Positions 23,561 to 34,716 of a DNA stretch of 64,000 nt are shown piece after piece. The notes beneath the pieces were generated by a model. The model saw nothing but the letters and a program-made list of their open reading frames with translations, made no database searches and had not been told where the DNA came from. How positions within the stretch are numbered: the stretch's first letter is position 1; each line of letters opens with the position of its first letter. The translations under genes were made by a program, and so were the position numbers. Source of the stretch: Pokkaliibacter plantistimulans (GTDB lineage Bacteria > Pseudomonadota > Gammaproteobacteria > Pseudomonadales > Balneatricaceae); contig NZ_LAPT01000005.1 in assembly GCF_003194385.1 (NCBI RefSeq), positions 1-64,000 of the forward strand, given 5' to 3'.

Positions 23561-26194
23561 TCAAAGCTGCGATTCAATCCATTGGGCCGCGTCAATCAGC
23601 GCCGCAGGCAAGGCATCAACCTGAGTACCACCACCCTGAGCCATGTCAGGACGGCCACCACCTTTGCCCCCTACCTGCTCAGCAACACGGCGAATCAGGT
23701 CACCAGCTTTAACCTTTGCGGTCAGCTCCTTGGTCACCCCAGCTACCAGACTGACCTTGTCATCTTCAACGACAGCCAGCAGCACCACTCCATTACCCAA
23801 TTTATTTTTCAGCTGATCCAGCAGATCGCGCAGGGATTTGGACTCAACGCCTTCAACCTGGGTAACCAGCACTTTGGCACCCTTGATCTCACGTGCACTG
23901 TCCAGCAGCTCATTCCCTGCGTTCGCAGCCAGACGACGTTTGAGTTGGTCCAACTCACGCTCAAGCTGACGATTGCGCTCCACCAGGGCTTCAACCTTAT
24001 CCAGCACAGCGTCACGGCTGCCTTTCAGCATGGAGCCCAGCCTGCGCAGAGTTTCTTCACCTTCTTCCACGTAACGCAGAGCTTCTTCACCAGTGACAGC
24101 TTCAATACGGCGCACACCTGCAGCAACACCGCCCTCCGACAGAATACGGAAAACAGCGATGTCACCTGTACGTTTGACGTGCGTGCCGCCACATAGCTCA
24201 AGAGAGAATCGCTCCTCACCTTCACCCATGCTGACAACCCGAACCTCGTCATCGTATTTCTCACCAAACAAGGCCATCGCACCCGCGGCTTTTGCCTCAT
24301 CGATGTTCATCAGGCGAGTCTGCACCTCTGCATTGGCACGCACCTCAGCGTTAACCAAATCCTCGATACGACGCAGCTCTTCAGGCTTGACCGCTTCAAA
24401 GTGACTGAAGTCAAAGCGCAAGCGGTCAGGAGCAACCAGAGAACCTTTCTGCTGCACATGCTCACCCAGCACTTTGCGCAGAGCGGAGTGCATCAGGTGT
24501 GTCGCGGAGTGATTCAGCGCTACAGCCTGACGACGTGCTGCATTGACATGGGTAACAACCTTGCCACCTACAGCCAGACGCCCTTCGACCAGCACACCAT
24601 GATGAAGGAAGAGTTTGCCTTCCTTGGTCGTATCCTTGACCTCAAAACGACCATTTGACCAGGCCAGATAGCCAGCATCACCGACCTGACCGCCGGACTC
24701 TGCGTAGAAAGCAGTGTTGTCCAGCACCACAACGCCAGACATTCCTGACTCCAGCGCATCAACGGATTCGCCGGCTGCCAGCAAGGTCACCACATTGCCT
24801 TCATCAACCAGCTGGGTATAACCATTGAAATGCGTTTCACCTTCCAGCTTCAGCGCCTGATTATAGTCAACACCAAACTGGCTGGCGGCACGAGCGCGCT
24901 CACGCTGAGCTTCCATTTGCTGCTCGAAGCCATCCATATCCAGATCGTAACCACGCTCACGGGCAACATCCGCAGTCAGGTCAACAGGGAAACCATAGGT
25001 GTCATATAGACGGAAAATAGTTTCGCCCGGAATCACTGCACCTTCCAGACCCTCGATGGCCTGTTCAAGTAAGCGCATACCCTGGTCTAGCGTCTTGGCA
25101 AACTGCTGCTCTTCCTTGAAAATCAGCTGTTCAACATGAGCCTGCGCCTTGGCAAGCTCCGGATAGGCAGAGCCCATTTCCGCAACCAAAGGCGCAACCA
25201 GCTTGTGGAAGAAAGGCTCAACGGCACCGAGCTTGTGTCCATGACGGATAGCCCGGCGCATGATACGCCGCAACACATAACCGCGACCTTCGTTGGAGGG
25301 CACAACACCATCAACAATCAGGAAGGAACAAGAACGGATATGATCTGCAATCACTTTCAATGAGTGACTCTTGGTGTCCGTAGTACCTGTTACCTGCTCG
25401 ACAGCAGCCAGAAGGTTCTGGAACAGGTCAATCTCGTAGTTTGAGTGAACATGCTGCATAACGGCAGAAACACGTTCCAGACCCATGCCAGTGTCTACGG
25501 ATGGGCGAGGCAATGGATGCATCACACCATCAGCAGTACGGTTGTACTGCATGAATACCACGTTCCAGATCTCAATGTAGCGATCACCATCTTCCTCGGG
25601 GCTACCGGGAGGACCTCCTGCCACATCAGCGCCATGATCATAGAAAATCTCAGTGCAAGGGCCACATGGACCAGTGTCACCCATAGCCCAGAAGTTATCT
25701 GAAGCATAGGCAGCGCCCTTGTTATCACCAATACGTACAATCCGCTCGACGGGAACACCGACCTGCTTGGACCAGATCTCATACGCTTCGTCGTCACTGG
25801 CATAGACTGTTACCCAAAGCTTTTCCTTGGGCAGATTCATCCATTCAGGGGCAGTCAGAAACTCCCAGGCAAAATGAATGGCGTCCTGCTTGAAATAGTC
25901 ACCAAAGCTGAAGTTACCCAGCATTTCAAAGAAGGTATGGTGACGCGCGGTATAGCCTACGTTTTCCAGATCATTGTGCTTTCCACCGGCACGTACGCAG
26001 CGTTGCGAAGTGGTAGCACGAGAGTATGAACGGGGATCAGTACCCAGGAACACGTCCTTAAACTGAACCATACCCGCGTTGGTAAACAACAAAGTAGGGT
26101 CATTAGCGGGAATAAGTGAACTGCTAGGGACAATTTCATGCCCCTTACTCTTGAAATACTCAAGAAATGCTTGGCGGATTTCTGCGCTCTTCAT
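23561..26194 (-). CDS. alaS: Alanyl-tRNA synthetase
   Basis: The product is 877 aa, normal for the family. The class II catalytic core is at the N-terminus (motif 1 near [17 protein letters not shown], motif 2 near [15 protein letters not shown]). The editing domain shows the zinc-type motif [12 protein letters not shown] (about 562-573) and CGGTHV (about 667-672), and the C-terminal C-Ala domain ends with [12 protein letters not shown]. It charges tRNA-Ala and clears Ser- or Gly-tRNA-Ala. The 221-bp gap to recX (26195-26415) should hold its promoter. Confidence 0.97.
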   Translation of the reverse strand: MKSAEIRQAFLEYFKSKGHEIVPSSSLIPANDPTLLFTNAGMVQFKDVFLGTDPRSYSRATTSQRCVRAGGKHNDLENVGYTARHHTFFEMLGNFSFGDYFKQDAIHFAWEFLTAPEWMNLPKEKLWVTVYASDDEAYEIWSKQVGVPVERIVRIGDNKGAAYASDNFWAMGDTGPCGPCTEIFYDHGADVAGGPPGSPEEDGDRYIEIWNVVFMQYNRTADGVMHPLPRPSVDTGMGLERVSAVMQHVHSNYEIDLFQNLLAAVEQVTGTTDTKSHSLKVIADHIRSCSFLIVDGVVPSNEGRGYVLRRIMRRAIRHGHKLGAVEPFFHKLVAPLVAEMGSAYPELAKAQAHVEQLIFKEEQQFAKTLDQGMRLLEQAIEGLEGAVIPGETIFRLYDTYGFPVDLTADVARERGYDLDMDGFEQQMEAQRERARAASQFGVDYNQALKLEGETHFNGYTQLVDEGNVVTLLAAGESVDALESGMSGVVVLDNTAFYAESGGQVGDAGYLAWSNGRFEVKDTTKEGKLFLHHGVLVEGRLAVGGKVVTHVNAARRQAVALNHSATHLMHSALRKVLGEHVQQKGSLVAPDRLRFDFSHFEAVKPEELRRIEDLVNAEVRANAEVQTRLMNIDEAKAAGAMALFGEKYDDEVRVVSMGEGEERFSLELCGGTHVKRTGDIAVFRILSEGGVAAGVRRIEAVTGEEALRYVEEGEETLRRLGSMLKGSRDAVLDKVEALVERNRQLERELDQLKRRLAANAGNELLDSAREIKGAKVLVTQVEGVESKSLRDLLDQLKNKLGNGVVLLAVVEDDKVSLVAGVTKELTAKVKAGDLIRRVAEQVGGKGGGRPDMAQGGGTQVDALPAALIDAAQWIESQL

Positions 26195-26415
26195 ATATCT
26201 GCCTAAAAGAGAAACATCGGCTATCAGTGATCAGCCAGCATCATGACGGCGTTGAGGCCGCCTCACCATCCTGCTTTGGTTGGCCTAGTGCGCTGGGCGG
26301 TACTTAGCGGGTTAGTATATCGAGGTAGATCAGGATTAAAACAGCTGGAGCGGAAATAGGAGGAGTTTTTAAAAACGGTGCTAAACAGGGCCAGATATGA
26401 GCATAAGCATATTAC

Positions 26416-26934
26416 TCACTCATCCCACTCGTTGATTTTTAGTGCCTGTAACGCTTGCTGCTGCGTAAAGCCACGATAGAGCAGAAAGCGTAACTGCCTG
26501 GCCTTTTCTTTAGGTGTATCAGGTAATGCGTCACCAAAGCGACGTGACCTTACTTGACGGGCTTGAGCAAACCAGTCCAGCTCATCTTCCACTTCATGTA
26601 AGACATCGGTAGAGAGCACTTTGTGCTTCAGTTCGGCCTTGATACGTTGCGGCCCCTGGCCTTTGGCAATGCCCACCCTGACCGTCGATGCAGATACCCG
26701 GTCGTCATTGAGATAACCGAGTTCCTCTAGCCGAGTCAGCACCGCCGTAATCTGCTCCGCGTGCTTCTGAACATCCTCTTCATGGCCGAAGCTTTCTGAA
26801 GAAGTATCTTGATGCTCACGCAAGAGTTTGCGCAGAAAACTCTGTAGCCGCCGCTGCAACTCGGCGCGACTATAGTCACGCCGAGACAGCAGAGAAACAG
26901 CTTTTTCCAGCAAAGAAGAGGCTTGCACGATCAC
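26416..26934 (-). CDS. recX: RecA regulator RecX
   Basis: The product is 172 aa from a GTG that overlaps the recA stop (GTGA). It is the helical RecX repeat fold: [12 protein letters not shown] (about 19-30), [15 protein letters not shown] (about 67-81), [14 protein letters not shown] and [14 protein letters not shown]. RecX caps RecA filaments and inhibits strand exchange. A charged insertion (about 40-58, [18 protein letters not shown]) separates the first two repeats. Co-expressed with recA, so also under SOS control. Confidence 0.93.
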   Translation of the reverse strand: MIVQASSLLEKAVSLLSRRDYSRAELQRRLQSFLRKLLREHQDTSSESFGHEEDVQKHAEQITAVLTRLEELGYLNDDRVSASTVRVGIAKGQGPQRIKAELKHKVLSTDVLHEVEDELDWFAQARQVRSRRFGDALPDTPKEKARQLRFLLYRGFTQQQALQALKINEWDE

Positions 26935-27968
26935 GCTTCGTCTTCAGCACTTACCTCAAAATCAGCACCTGCATTATTAGGTACGTTCAGCAGACGCTCG
27001 CGCAACAGCGCTTCCAGTTCCTGTGCAATTTGTGGATTGTCTTCCAGGTACTTGCACGCATTGGCCTTACCCTGCCCGATCTTGTTGCCCTGATAGGCAT
27101 ACCACGCGCCAGACTTCTCAACCAATCCCTGCTGCACGCCCAGATCGACAACCTCACCCATACGATAAATGCCTTTACCGTATAGAATCTGGAAATCTGC
27201 CTGACGGAAAGGCGGTGAAACTTTGTTCTTAACGATTTTCACCCGGGTTTCGTTGCCTACAACTTCATCGCCCTGCTTGATAGAACCCGTACGGCGAATA
27301 TCCAGACGAACAGAGGCATAGAACTTCAAAGCGTTACCGCCCGTTGTAGTCTCAGGGTTACCGAACATAACACCAATTTTCATACGAATCTGGTTGATGA
27401 ACACCACCAGGCAATTAGCGTTCTTGATGTTTCCGGTGATTTTACGCAGCGCCTGAGACATCAGACGGGCCTGCAGCCCCATGTGAGAGTCGCCCATCTC
27501 TCCTTCAATCTCAGCCTTGGGAACCAAGGCTGCGACAGAGTCAATGATGATCACATCAACTGCGTTAGAGCGAACCAGCATGTCAGCAATTTCAAGTGCC
27601 TGCTCACCTGTATCAGGCTGGGAAACCAACAGATCATCAACATTAACGCCGAGTTTTTCTGCATAGATAGGATCAAGCGCATGCTCAGCATCAATAAAAG
27701 CACAGGTCTTGCCCTGACGCTGTGCCTGAGCAATGACAGACAGCGTCAGCGTGGTCTTACCAGAGCTTTCAGGGCCGTATATTTCGACAATGCGACCATA
27801 CGGCAAACCACCGATCCCCAGTGCGATATCCAGCCCCAGCGACCCTGTTGAAACTGCAGGGATCGCCTCACGTGGCTGATCGCCCATACGCATAATGGCA
27901 CCTTTGCCGAATTGGCGCTCAATCTGTCCTAACGCCGCCGTCAGTGCACGCTGCTTGTTCTCGTTCAT
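26931..27968 (-). CDS. recA: Recombinase A
   Basis: The product is 345 aa. It has Walker A GPESSGKT (about 66-73), Walker [15 protein letters not shown] (about 139-152), the L1/L2 DNA loops ([18 protein letters not shown] and [16 protein letters not shown]) and an acidic C-terminal tail (VSAEDEA). It forms filaments on single-stranded DNA for homologous repair and triggers LexA self-cleavage. An SOS box lies 22 bp before its ATG. recX overlaps its end. Confidence 0.98.
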   Translation of the reverse strand: MNENKQRALTAALGQIERQFGKGAIMRMGDQPREAIPAVSTGSLGLDIALGIGGLPYGRIVEIYGPESSGKTTLTLSVIAQAQRQGKTCAFIDAEHALDPIYAEKLGVNVDDLLVSQPDTGEQALEIADMLVRSNAVDVIIIDSVAALVPKAEIEGEMGDSHMGLQARLMSQALRKITGNIKNANCLVVFINQIRMKIGVMFGNPETTTGGNALKFYASVRLDIRRTGSIKQGDEVVGNETRVKIVKNKVSPPFRQADFQILYGKGIYRMGEVVDLGVQQGLVEKSGAWYAYQGNKIGQGKANACKYLEDNPQIAQELEALLRERLLNVPNNAGADFEVSAEDEA

Positions 27969-27989
27969 TACGTTTTCACCCGGAAAGTA

Positions 27990-28005
27990 CTGTATATATA
28001 GTCAG
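27990..28005 (-). promoter_or_regulatory. LexA (SOS) box upstream of recA
   Basis: CTGTATATATAGTCAG (read on the plus strand) fits CTG-N10-CAG with the AT-rich centre of gammaproteobacterial SOS boxes; it lies in the recA leader, as expected. Confidence 0.88.
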
Positions 28006-28056
28006 CATTATTCCACACTTTTCTCAAAGCGCAAGCCAGAATTCTCTTCCCTGGTA

Positions 28057-28557
28057 TCACGCCCCATCCAAATGCTCTACCAGACCACGCAACGCGAATT
28101 CTACCGTTTGCTGACGTACCTGCCGTCGATCACCGGGGAACATGTAAACCTCAGCCCAGTGCTGCTCACCATCAGCCCATGCAATCCACACCGTACCCAC
28201 TGGTTTTTCGTCACTACCACCATCGGGCCCGGCGACACCACTGACAGCCACGGCATAACGCGCACCACTACGCACCTGCGCGCCTTTGACCATAGCCAAA
28301 ACGGTCTGTTCACTGACAGCTCCCTCATGCTCCAGTACCGCAGAAGGAACAGCCAGAAGCTGCTCCTTAGCCGCATTGGCATACGTTACCCACCCAAAGC
28401 CAAACCAGCGTGAACTGCCGGGCAACTCCGTCATGGCTTGAGCAATACCGCCACCGGTACATGACTCCGCCGTAGCCACAAAAGCTCCCTGCGCTAAAAG
28501 CCGTAACGCTAGCTGCTCAACCAATAGCTCGGTTGGTAAATACTGAGAACCTGACAT
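28057..28557 (-). CDS. pncC: Nicotinamide-nucleotide amidohydrolase (CinA C-terminal type)
   Basis: The product is 166 aa from ATG 28557, which has AGGAG eight bases upstream; two earlier ATGs lack a good site. It is the stand-alone CinA C-terminal domain: TAESCTGGGIAQAMTELPGSS (about 28-48), VTYANAAKEQLL, SGVAGPDGGSDEKPVGTVWIA. PncC deamidates nicotinamide mononucleotide to recycle NAD. It is the usual upstream neighbour of recA in this group. Confidence 0.93.
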   Translation of the reverse strand: MSGSQYLPTELLVEQLALRLLAQGAFVATAESCTGGGIAQAMTELPGSSRWFGFGWVTYANAAKEQLLAVPSAVLEHEGAVSEQTVLAMVKGAQVRSGARYAVAVSGVAGPDGGSDEKPVGTVWIAWADGEQHWAEVYMFPGDRRQVRQQTVEFALRGLVEHLDGA

Positions 28558-28747
28558 GGCGCCTACTCCTGACATTACTTGGTTATGCCTGAACATGGCG
28601 TAATCTCGCCTAAAAACAAGGAGGAACAGATACTTGCCCTAATTGCCTCAGGATCAAAGTAGAGGTCAGCAGTTCATTTAAGTAGAATCTCGCAGTTCGA
28701 CATTTCCCTTTTTGGGTAACAACCAGAGACCACAGCCTGCCAACACT

Positions 28748-31333
28748 ATGACTGCACAGAACTCTACAGCTCAGCACACCCCCATGATGCAGCAATATTT
28801 ACGCATAAAAGCAGAGCACCCTAATGAGCTACTGTTTTATCGCATGGGTGACTTCTATGAGCTGTTTTACGATGATGCCCGCCGCGCAGCCAGGTTGTTG
28901 GACATTACGTTAACTGCACGCGGCCAGTCCGCTGGCGAGCCTATTCCAATGGCAGGCATTCCCTACCATGCCGCTGAAGGCTATGTCGCCCGCTTGGTAC
29001 GTATGGGCCAGTCCGTTGTGATCTGTGAACAGGTAGGCGACCCTGCCACCAGCAAAGGGCCTGTAGAGCGCCAAGTTGCTCGTATTGTCACCCCAGGCAC
29101 TCTTTCAGATGAAGCTTTTCTGGAAGATCGCCGCGACAATTTATTGGTAGCAGTGTTCAGCCACGATGGCCGATATGGCATTGCCGTCCTGGACGTGAGC
29201 AGTGGTCGTTTCAGTGTTATCGAGGTAACTGGAGAGGAGGCACTGCAAGGGGAAATGGAGCGCCTCAATCCCGCAGAGCTGCTCTTGTCTGAGGATCAAA
29301 GCTGGCCAGAATGGCTGAGCAAAAGACGTGGCGTGCGCAAAATGCCGCCCTGGCACTTCGAGCTTGATACGGCTTTGCGCCTGCTCAATACCCAGTTTGG
29401 CACTCGAAACCTGGAGGGCTTTGGCTGTGCTGATCTGACTTTGGCTCTCGCAGCGGCAGGTTGCCTGCTGCAGTACGCCCGAGACACCCAGCGAACCGCC
29501 CTCCCTCATATTCGCGCCATCTCCGCTGAAAACCGCGAAGAGAGCGTTATTCTGGATGCATCGACGCGGAAAAATCTGGAGCTGGAGCGCAATCTCAACG
29601 GTGGCAACGAGAACACCTTAGCCAGCATTATTGATCAATGCTGCACGCCTATGGGAAGCCGCATGCTAAGGCGCTGGCTACATCGACCGTTACGAGACCT
29701 TGGCCGCCTGACTGCAAGACAAGAGTCTATTCAACTGCTGCTGGATACCTGTTTATGGCAGGTAATCCAGGACATTCTGCGCCCGATTGGTGATATGGAG
29801 CGCATTCTGGCAAGGGTCGCATTACGCAGCGCCCGCCCGCGCGATCTTGAAAAGCTCAAGATGAGCCTCGCACAACTGCCGATACTGCAGCATGAACTTT
29901 CTCAGGTGGAGAGCGGACTGCTGCATCAACTGGCGTCCGCCATTGGCACCTTCCCTGATCTGGAGAAGTTGCTGCAGCAAGCCGTCATTGAAAATCCACC
30001 AGTAGTCATCCGTGATGGTGGCGTCATCGCCCCCGGTTATGACAGTGAACTGGATGAGCTAAGAGCACTGAGTGAACACGCCGGGGATTTTCTGCTCAAA
30101 CTGGAACAGCAAGAGCGTGATCGCACCGGTATCAATACCTTAAAGGTGGGTTATAACCGGGTTCATGGATACTACATCGAGATTGGCCGTTCACAGTCGG
30201 ACGATGTTCCAGCCAACTACATACGTCGCCAGACGCTGAAAAACGCCGAACGCTTTATCACACCCGAGCTTAAAGCATTCGAGGACAAAGCCCTCAGCGC
30301 CCGAAGCCGCGCACTTGCCAGAGAGAAGGACCTCTATGACCAGCTGCTGGAGACGCTGAATGAGGATCTGGGCCAGCTGCAGGATGCAGCCATGTCACTG
30401 GCCGAGCTGGACACCCTGACCAATCTGGCTGAGCGTGCAGAAAGCCTGAATTACTGCCGCCCCAACCTTAGCCATGACAGTCGCTTGCACATCATTGCTG
30501 GTCGTCATCCGGTAGTGGAGAGCGTTTCCTCAACGCCTTTTGTTGCCAACGACCTACGTCTAGATGAACAACGGCGAATGCTGATCATCACCGGCCCCAA
30601 TATGGGGGGTAAGTCTACCTATATGCGCCAGACTGCCTTGATTGTACTTCTCTCCCACATTGGCAGTTTTGTTCCGGCGCAGCAGGCTGAGATTGGTCTT
30701 GTTGACCGGATATTCACCCGCATGGGTTCATCGGATGATCTGGCTGGTGGCCGCTCTACCTTCATGGTTGAAATGACAGAAACAGCCAACATTCTCCACA
30801 ACGCCACCCGCTCCAGCCTGGTACTGATGGATGAAGTTGGCCGTGGCACAAGCACCTTCGATGGCTTGTCACTGGCCTGGGCAGCAGCAGAGTGGCTGGC
30901 CAACCGTCAGGTACTCACCCTCTTTGCCACGCACTATTTTGAGCTAACTGCCATGGCTGATGACTTCGATCATGTTGCCAATGTGCACTTAACTGCAACC
31001 GAACACCATGACAGCATCATCTTTCTGCACAGCGTGCAGGAAGGTCCGGCTAGCCAGAGCTACGGAATTCAGGTCGCCAAACTAGCTGGGGTACCAGAGC
31101 CCGTCATCCGTCAGGCCAGAGAAAAGCTACTGGCTCTTGAAGGCTTGCAAAAACCAACATTGATCAGCATGACTCCAACGAAAGCTGCTGATCATCCGCT
31201 ACAGGGCGACATGTTCGCAGCCCTGCCAAGCATAGTGGAAGATGCTGTTGCCAAGCTGGATCCTGATGCGCTGACACCTCGTCAGGCACTGGAGCAGCTA
31301 TACCAATTAAAGGCCCTACTAACCTCAGGTTAA
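28748..31333 (+). CDS. mutS: DNA mismatch repair protein MutS
   Basis: The product is 861 aa from ATG 28748; a TTG 36 bases earlier is possible, and neither start has a strong ribosome-binding site. The mismatch-reading motif [14 protein letters not shown] contains the Phe-x-Glu (F-Y-E), near residue 33-35. The ATPase has Walker [11 protein letters not shown], Walker [18 protein letters not shown] and the sensor AthyfEL. The C-terminal end ([18 protein letters not shown]) is the helix-turn-helix/tetramer part. MutS binds mismatches and recruits MutL. Divergent from pncC, co-directional with fdxA. Confidence 0.97.
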   Translation: MTAQNSTAQHTPMMQQYLRIKAEHPNELLFYRMGDFYELFYDDARRAARLLDITLTARGQSAGEPIPMAGIPYHAAEGYVARLVRMGQSVVICEQVGDPATSKGPVERQVARIVTPGTLSDEAFLEDRRDNLLVAVFSHDGRYGIAVLDVSSGRFSVIEVTGEEALQGEMERLNPAELLLSEDQSWPEWLSKRRGVRKMPPWHFELDTALRLLNTQFGTRNLEGFGCADLTLALAAAGCLLQYARDTQRTALPHIRAISAENREESVILDASTRKNLELERNLNGGNENTLASIIDQCCTPMGSRMLRRWLHRPLRDLGRLTARQESIQLLLDTCLWQVIQDILRPIGDMERILARVALRSARPRDLEKLKMSLAQLPILQHELSQVESGLLHQLASAIGTFPDLEKLLQQAVIENPPVVIRDGGVIAPGYDSELDELRALSEHAGDFLLKLEQQERDRTGINTLKVGYNRVHGYYIEIGRSQSDDVPANYIRRQTLKNAERFITPELKAFEDKALSARSRALAREKDLYDQLLETLNEDLGQLQDAAMSLAELDTLTNLAERAESLNYCRPNLSHDSRLHIIAGRHPVVESVSSTPFVANDLRLDEQRRMLIITGPNMGGKSTYMRQTALIVLLSHIGSFVPAQQAEIGLVDRIFTRMGSSDDLAGGRSTFMVEMTETANILHNATRSSLVLMDEVGRGTSTFDGLSLAWAAAEWLANRQVLTLFATHYFELTAMADDFDHVANVHLTATEHHDSIIFLHSVQEGPASQSYGIQVAKLAGVPEPVIRQAREKLLALEGLQKPTLISMTPTKAADHPLQGDMFAALPSIVEDAVAKLDPDALTPRQALEQLYQLKALLTSG

Positions 31334-31375
31334 CCACTAGAAGACCAGATTACTGAACCGTTAGCGAGACTGACC

Positions 31376-31699
31376 ATGACCTATGTCGTCACAGAAAACT
31401 GCATAAAGTGCAAATACACGGACTGCGTTGATGTCTGTCCAGTAGATTGTTTCTATGAAGGGCCAAATTTTCTGGTAATACATCCTGATGAATGTATTGA
31501 CTGCGGCCTGTGTGAACCTGAATGCCCTGCAGATGCTATTTTTTCTGAAGATGATCTTCCAAAAGACCAGCTCGCCTTTGTCGATCTAAATGCCGAGCTG
31601 GCAGAGGTCTGGCCAAATATCTCTGCCCAGAAAGAGCCCCTGGCAGATGCCGATGAATGGAAAGGGAAGCCTGGAAAGCGTGACTTACTTGAACGTTGA
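31376..31699 (+). CDS. fdxA: Seven-iron ferredoxin (3Fe-4S, 4Fe-4S)
   Basis: The product is 107 aa and closely follows Azotobacter ferredoxin I. The N-terminal Cys set (Cys9, then [14 protein letters not shown]) and the second set ([12 protein letters not shown]) give one [3Fe-4S] and one [4Fe-4S] cluster; the C-terminal half ([12 protein letters not shown]) is the conserved long tail. It is a low-potential electron carrier. It lies 42 bp after mutS, as in many pseudomonads. Confidence 0.96.
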   Translation: MTYVVTENCIKCKYTDCVDVCPVDCFYEGPNFLVIHPDECIDCGLCEPECPADAIFSEDDLPKDQLAFVDLNAELAEVWPNISAQKEPLADADEWKGKPGKRDLLER

Positions 31700-31784
31700 A
31701 AATGTCGATAGCTGACAGTCAGCAATTAGCAATAAAGGCGGTTGTCTGGCACTAAAAATCTTGACAATCATTCCTGCGCATTTA

Positions 31785-31824
31785 AGTAAACAGGAAGGCC
31801 GCATAAGCGGCCTTCCTGTTTACT
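31785..31824. terminator. Bidirectional terminator between fdxA and rpoS
   Basis: A perfect 18-bp stem with loop ATAA (arms 31785-31802 and 31807-31824, core AGGAAGGCCGC / GCGGCCTTCCT) sits between the convergent fdxA and rpoS genes. T-runs are short, but the stem is strong. Confidence 0.75.
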
Positions 31825-31847
31825 CATGACTAACCTTACGTATGGCT

Positions 31848-32822
31848 TCAGGCGAACAGATCATCTCCGTGCAGACCCTGACGCTCAACGATATCTCTTA
31901 GCCGACGCAGCGCCTCAACTTGAATCTGACGTACCCGCTCACGGGTAAGCCCTATCTCTTTACCTACCTCTTCCAGAGTACTCATTTCATAGCCACGAAG
32001 CCCGAATCGACGTGCCAGCACTTCACTCTGCTTTTCAGGCAACAGCGACAACCACGTTTCGATAGAACCATGCAGGTCTTTCTGCTGCAACCACGACTCA
32101 GGATCAGCAGCCTCCTGGTCAGCCAACGTATCCAACAAGGGCTTATCTGAGTCTGGCGCCATAGTAGAGTCGACTGAAGTGACTTTCTCATTCCAGCCCA
32201 GCATTCGCTCCACATCCTCAACAGGCTTGTCGAGATGCACTGCAATCTCTTCGGCTGTGGGTTCATGGTCTAACTGATGAGCCAGTTCACGGGCAGTACG
32301 CAGATAGATGTTGAGTTCTTTTACGACGTGGATAGGCAGGCGGATTGTGCGGGTCTGATTCATGATCGCCCGTTCTATCGTCTGGCGAATCCACCAGGTT
32401 GCATAGGTAGAGAAGCGGAAGCCCCGCTCTGGATCAAACTTTTCGACAGCCCTGATTAACCCCAGATTGCCCTCTTCAATAAGATCCAGCAATGTCAGGC
32501 CACGGTTCAGGTAACGCCGAGCAATCTTCACGACAAGACGTAAGTTGCTCTCGATCATGCGCTTGCGCGAAGCTTCACACCCCCGCAGCGCTTTACGGGA
32601 GAAAAATACCTCCTGCTCAGCGGTCAGCAAGGGCGCAAAACCAATTTCGTTCAGGTATAGCTGGGTAGCATCGAGTTGCTTCTTGCTACTACGAGAAGTA
32701 CTGAGCTCTGGGGGTAAACCCAATCCAGAATACTCTTCTCCGCTATCCACATCGTCCGTCAGCGCTTCCAGCTCCATTTCCTGGACATCTAATATGTCCA
32801 TTTCCAGATCTTTCTCGATCAT
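31848..32822 (-). CDS. rpoS: RNA polymerase sigma factor RpoS (sigma-38)
   Basis: The product is 324 aa. Region 1.2 starts at [21 protein letters not shown]; region 2 (about 92-161) has [17 protein letters not shown] and the core-binding and -10-reading [19 protein letters not shown]; region 3 follows; region 4.2 is [29 protein letters not shown], the -35 reader. It directs the general stress and stationary-phase response. It follows nlpD by 87 bp; in E. coli the main rpoS promoter lies inside nlpD, and the same may hold here. Confidence 0.97.
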   Translation of the reverse strand: MIEKDLEMDILDVQEMELEALTDDVDSGEEYSGLGLPPELSTSRSSKKQLDATQLYLNEIGFAPLLTAEQEVFFSRKALRGCEASRKRMIESNLRLVVKIARRYLNRGLTLLDLIEEGNLGLIRAVEKFDPERGFRFSTYATWWIRQTIERAIMNQTRTIRLPIHVVKELNIYLRTARELAHQLDHEPTAEEIAVHLDKPVEDVERMLGWNEKVTSVDSTMAPDSDKPLLDTLADQEAADPESWLQQKDLHGSIETWLSLLPEKQSEVLARRFGLRGYEMSTLEEVGKEIGLTRERVRQIQVEALRRLRDIVERQGLHGDDLFA

Positions 32823-32909
32823 CGGCTGCCACCTTGGAGTTGTTATTATTGGCCCCTGAGCATCAGGATGGATAGCGAAAGACTAACAGCTGTAGAAAAA
32901 ATAGCCAGC

Positions 32910-33764
32910 CTAACGTTTGGGCAAGTAACTCAGTGGATTCACCGGTTGCCCATCCTGCCTGATTTCAAAATAAAGCATGCCTGACTTAGCTTCTGACTGC
33001 CCCATTTCAGCAATCACATCACCACGTTTGACCTTCTGCTGTTCACGCACAAGGACTTTCTGGTTATGTGCATACGCGCTCAGGAACTCCTGATTATGAT
33101 TAATAATTACCAGATTGACGTACCCTCTGAGCCCGTTACCCGCGTACACAACCACCCCATCTGCAGCGGCACGCACCGGACTCCCCACAATTCCTGCAAT
33201 ATTTATACCCTTGTCGCTATTACGATTTTGTGAAAAGGTGCTGACCACCTTACCAGACACAGGCCATTGCCACGTGAGACCGCTCTTGCTGGTCGCGGTT
33301 GGACGGTCATCACCGGCAGCCACGCTGACGGCACGTGAGGGTGACGTTTTACTGCTACCAACCGTACTTCCCTTGCTACTTTTCTCCACATCTTTGCTAC
33401 TGCTGGTTGATCCTGAAATACCTGTGGAGGTTGAGGCTAGCGGCCGAACGGTAGTGCTTTGCACTCGACCGCCTGACTCTGCACTCACCAGCGTTGACCT
33501 GCTCAACTGTAACGTCTGTCCAGGATAGATAGTGTACGGTGCCGGTATGCTGTTCTGACGTGCCAGCTCCTTGTAATCACGACCATAGCGATAGGCGATT
33601 GAGTACAGAGTCTCGCCAGTCTTGACCACATGTTTACCGGCAACATCACCCGCATGAGCACGGGCAGAAAGATCGCTGACTGGTGCATATTTGCTGTTGC
33701 TAGAGCAGCCTGCAAGCAGCATCAACATCACCAGTACAAAACCTCTTATTGCTATGTTAGACAT
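32910..33764 (-). CDS. nlpD: Lipoprotein NlpD, LysM + degenerate LytM amidase activator
   Basis: The product is 284 aa from ATG 33764, which overlaps the DUF368 stop in a TGATG junction. A lipobox LLAGC puts the acylated Cys at about residue 20. LysM (HVVKTGETLYSIAYRYG, about 46-62) binds peptidoglycan. A Ser/Thr-rich linker follows (about 95-160), then an M23/LytM domain. The first metal-binding motif reads DKGINIAG rather than HxxxD, so metal binding and proteolysis are lost, as in known NlpD, which activates the amidase AmiC at the septum. Confidence 0.93.
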   Translation of the reverse strand: MSNIAIRGFVLVMLMLLAGCSSNSKYAPVSDLSARAHAGDVAGKHVVKTGETLYSIAYRYGRDYKELARQNSIPAPYTIYPGQTLQLSRSTLVSAESGGRVQSTTVRPLASTSTGISGSTSSSKDVEKSSKGSTVGSSKTSPSRAVSVAAGDDRPTATSKSGLTWQWPVSGKVVSTFSQNRNSDKGINIAGIVGSPVRAAADGVVVYAGNGLRGYVNLVIINHNQEFLSAYAHNQKVLVREQQKVKRGDVIAEMGQSEAKSGMLYFEIRQDGQPVNPLSYLPKR

Positions 33765-34690
33765 CAACCACGCGCCTCCTGAACAGAAGCAGCTCTGGAC
33801 AATCCCAAAACAACCATCACTCCCAGTAACATCAGAGCCACCACCGCGAACGTCATAGGAGCCTGGCCAGTCAATCCTTGATAAGAGTGAGGCAATACAC
33901 TGTCTTGTAACAAAGGCACAGACTGACCATGACTATCGAGCCGATAGGCTCGGGTAATCTTCCATGGCCACACTTTCCCTAACGAACCCACCATAAAGCC
34001 CGTCAAAATCGCCAGAGTCATTGCACGATAATGTTGTAAGCACCAGCTGAGCACACGTGAAAAAACCATTAACCCGGTAACGCACCCACAGACAAAGATC
34101 AGGAGCGTCGAGAACTGGAGCTGTTTAACCGCGGACAGGACGGGTTGATAGAGTCCCAAAATAAGCAGTATGAAACTGCCAGAAATGCCGGGCAGGATCA
34201 TCGCGCAGATGGCTATTGCTCCACCGATAAACAAATTGAAAGATGTTGGAGACAAAGAAAATGCAAAACCCTGAGTTAATATCCAGCCCAGCAGTACACC
34301 CAGCACGAGACTCAACAGCGTGTCAGTCCGCCAACGTTCAACTTGACGTGCAATCAGCAAGCAAGATGCCATGACCAGACCAAAGAAAAATCCCCAGATC
34401 AATAGAGGATAAAACTCGAGCAGCCAGCTAATACCTTTGGCCAGAGTCAGAATACTGGTCAGTATTCCCGCTAGCAGTACTGCCAGAAATGAACCATTCG
34501 CCTCTCGCCAGGTAGCCGGCAAGCCTTTGCGAAATAGTGAGAAAAACAAACGCGGATGGATATTGCGAATGGTCAGCAGTAGCTCTTCATAGATACCGGA
34601 AATAAAGGCAATCGTTCCACCAGAAACACCGGGAACAACATCTGCCGCCCCCATAGCCATGCCCTTGAGAAAAAGAAAAATACGTTCCAT
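33764..34690 (-). CDS. popT: DUF368 membrane protein, probable undecaprenyl-phosphate translocase
   Basis: The product is 308 aa with eight or more hydrophobic segments. The N-terminus FLKGMAMGAADVVPGVSGGTIAFISGIYEELL is the DUF368 signature. A second copy of the PG.SGS motif is in MILPGISGSFILLILGLY, suggesting an inverted repeat. DUF368 proteins (PopT) have been shown to recycle undecaprenyl phosphate across the membrane, alongside DedA proteins. The position between pcm and nlpD, overlapping nlpD, links it to cell-wall synthesis. The symbol comes from family assignment only. Confidence 0.8.
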   Translation of the reverse strand: MERIFLFLKGMAMGAADVVPGVSGGTIAFISGIYEELLLTIRNIHPRLFFSLFRKGLPATWREANGSFLAVLLAGILTSILTLAKGISWLLEFYPLLIWGFFFGLVMASCLLIARQVERWRTDTLLSLVLGVLLGWILTQGFAFSLSPTSFNLFIGGAIAICAMILPGISGSFILLILGLYQPVLSAVKQLQFSTLLIFVCGCVTGLMVFSRVLSWCLQHYRAMTLAILTGFMVGSLGKVWPWKITRAYRLDSHGQSVPLLQDSVLPHSYQGLTGQAPMTFAVVALMLLGVMVVLGLSRAASVQEARG

Positions 34691-34716
34691 AAAAGGGATT
34701 CATTCCATTAGATCAA

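Noticed and set aside
32910-33764. NlpD as an active metallopeptidase
   Set aside because: The first zinc motif is replaced by DKGINIAG, as in the known non-catalytic NlpD activators.
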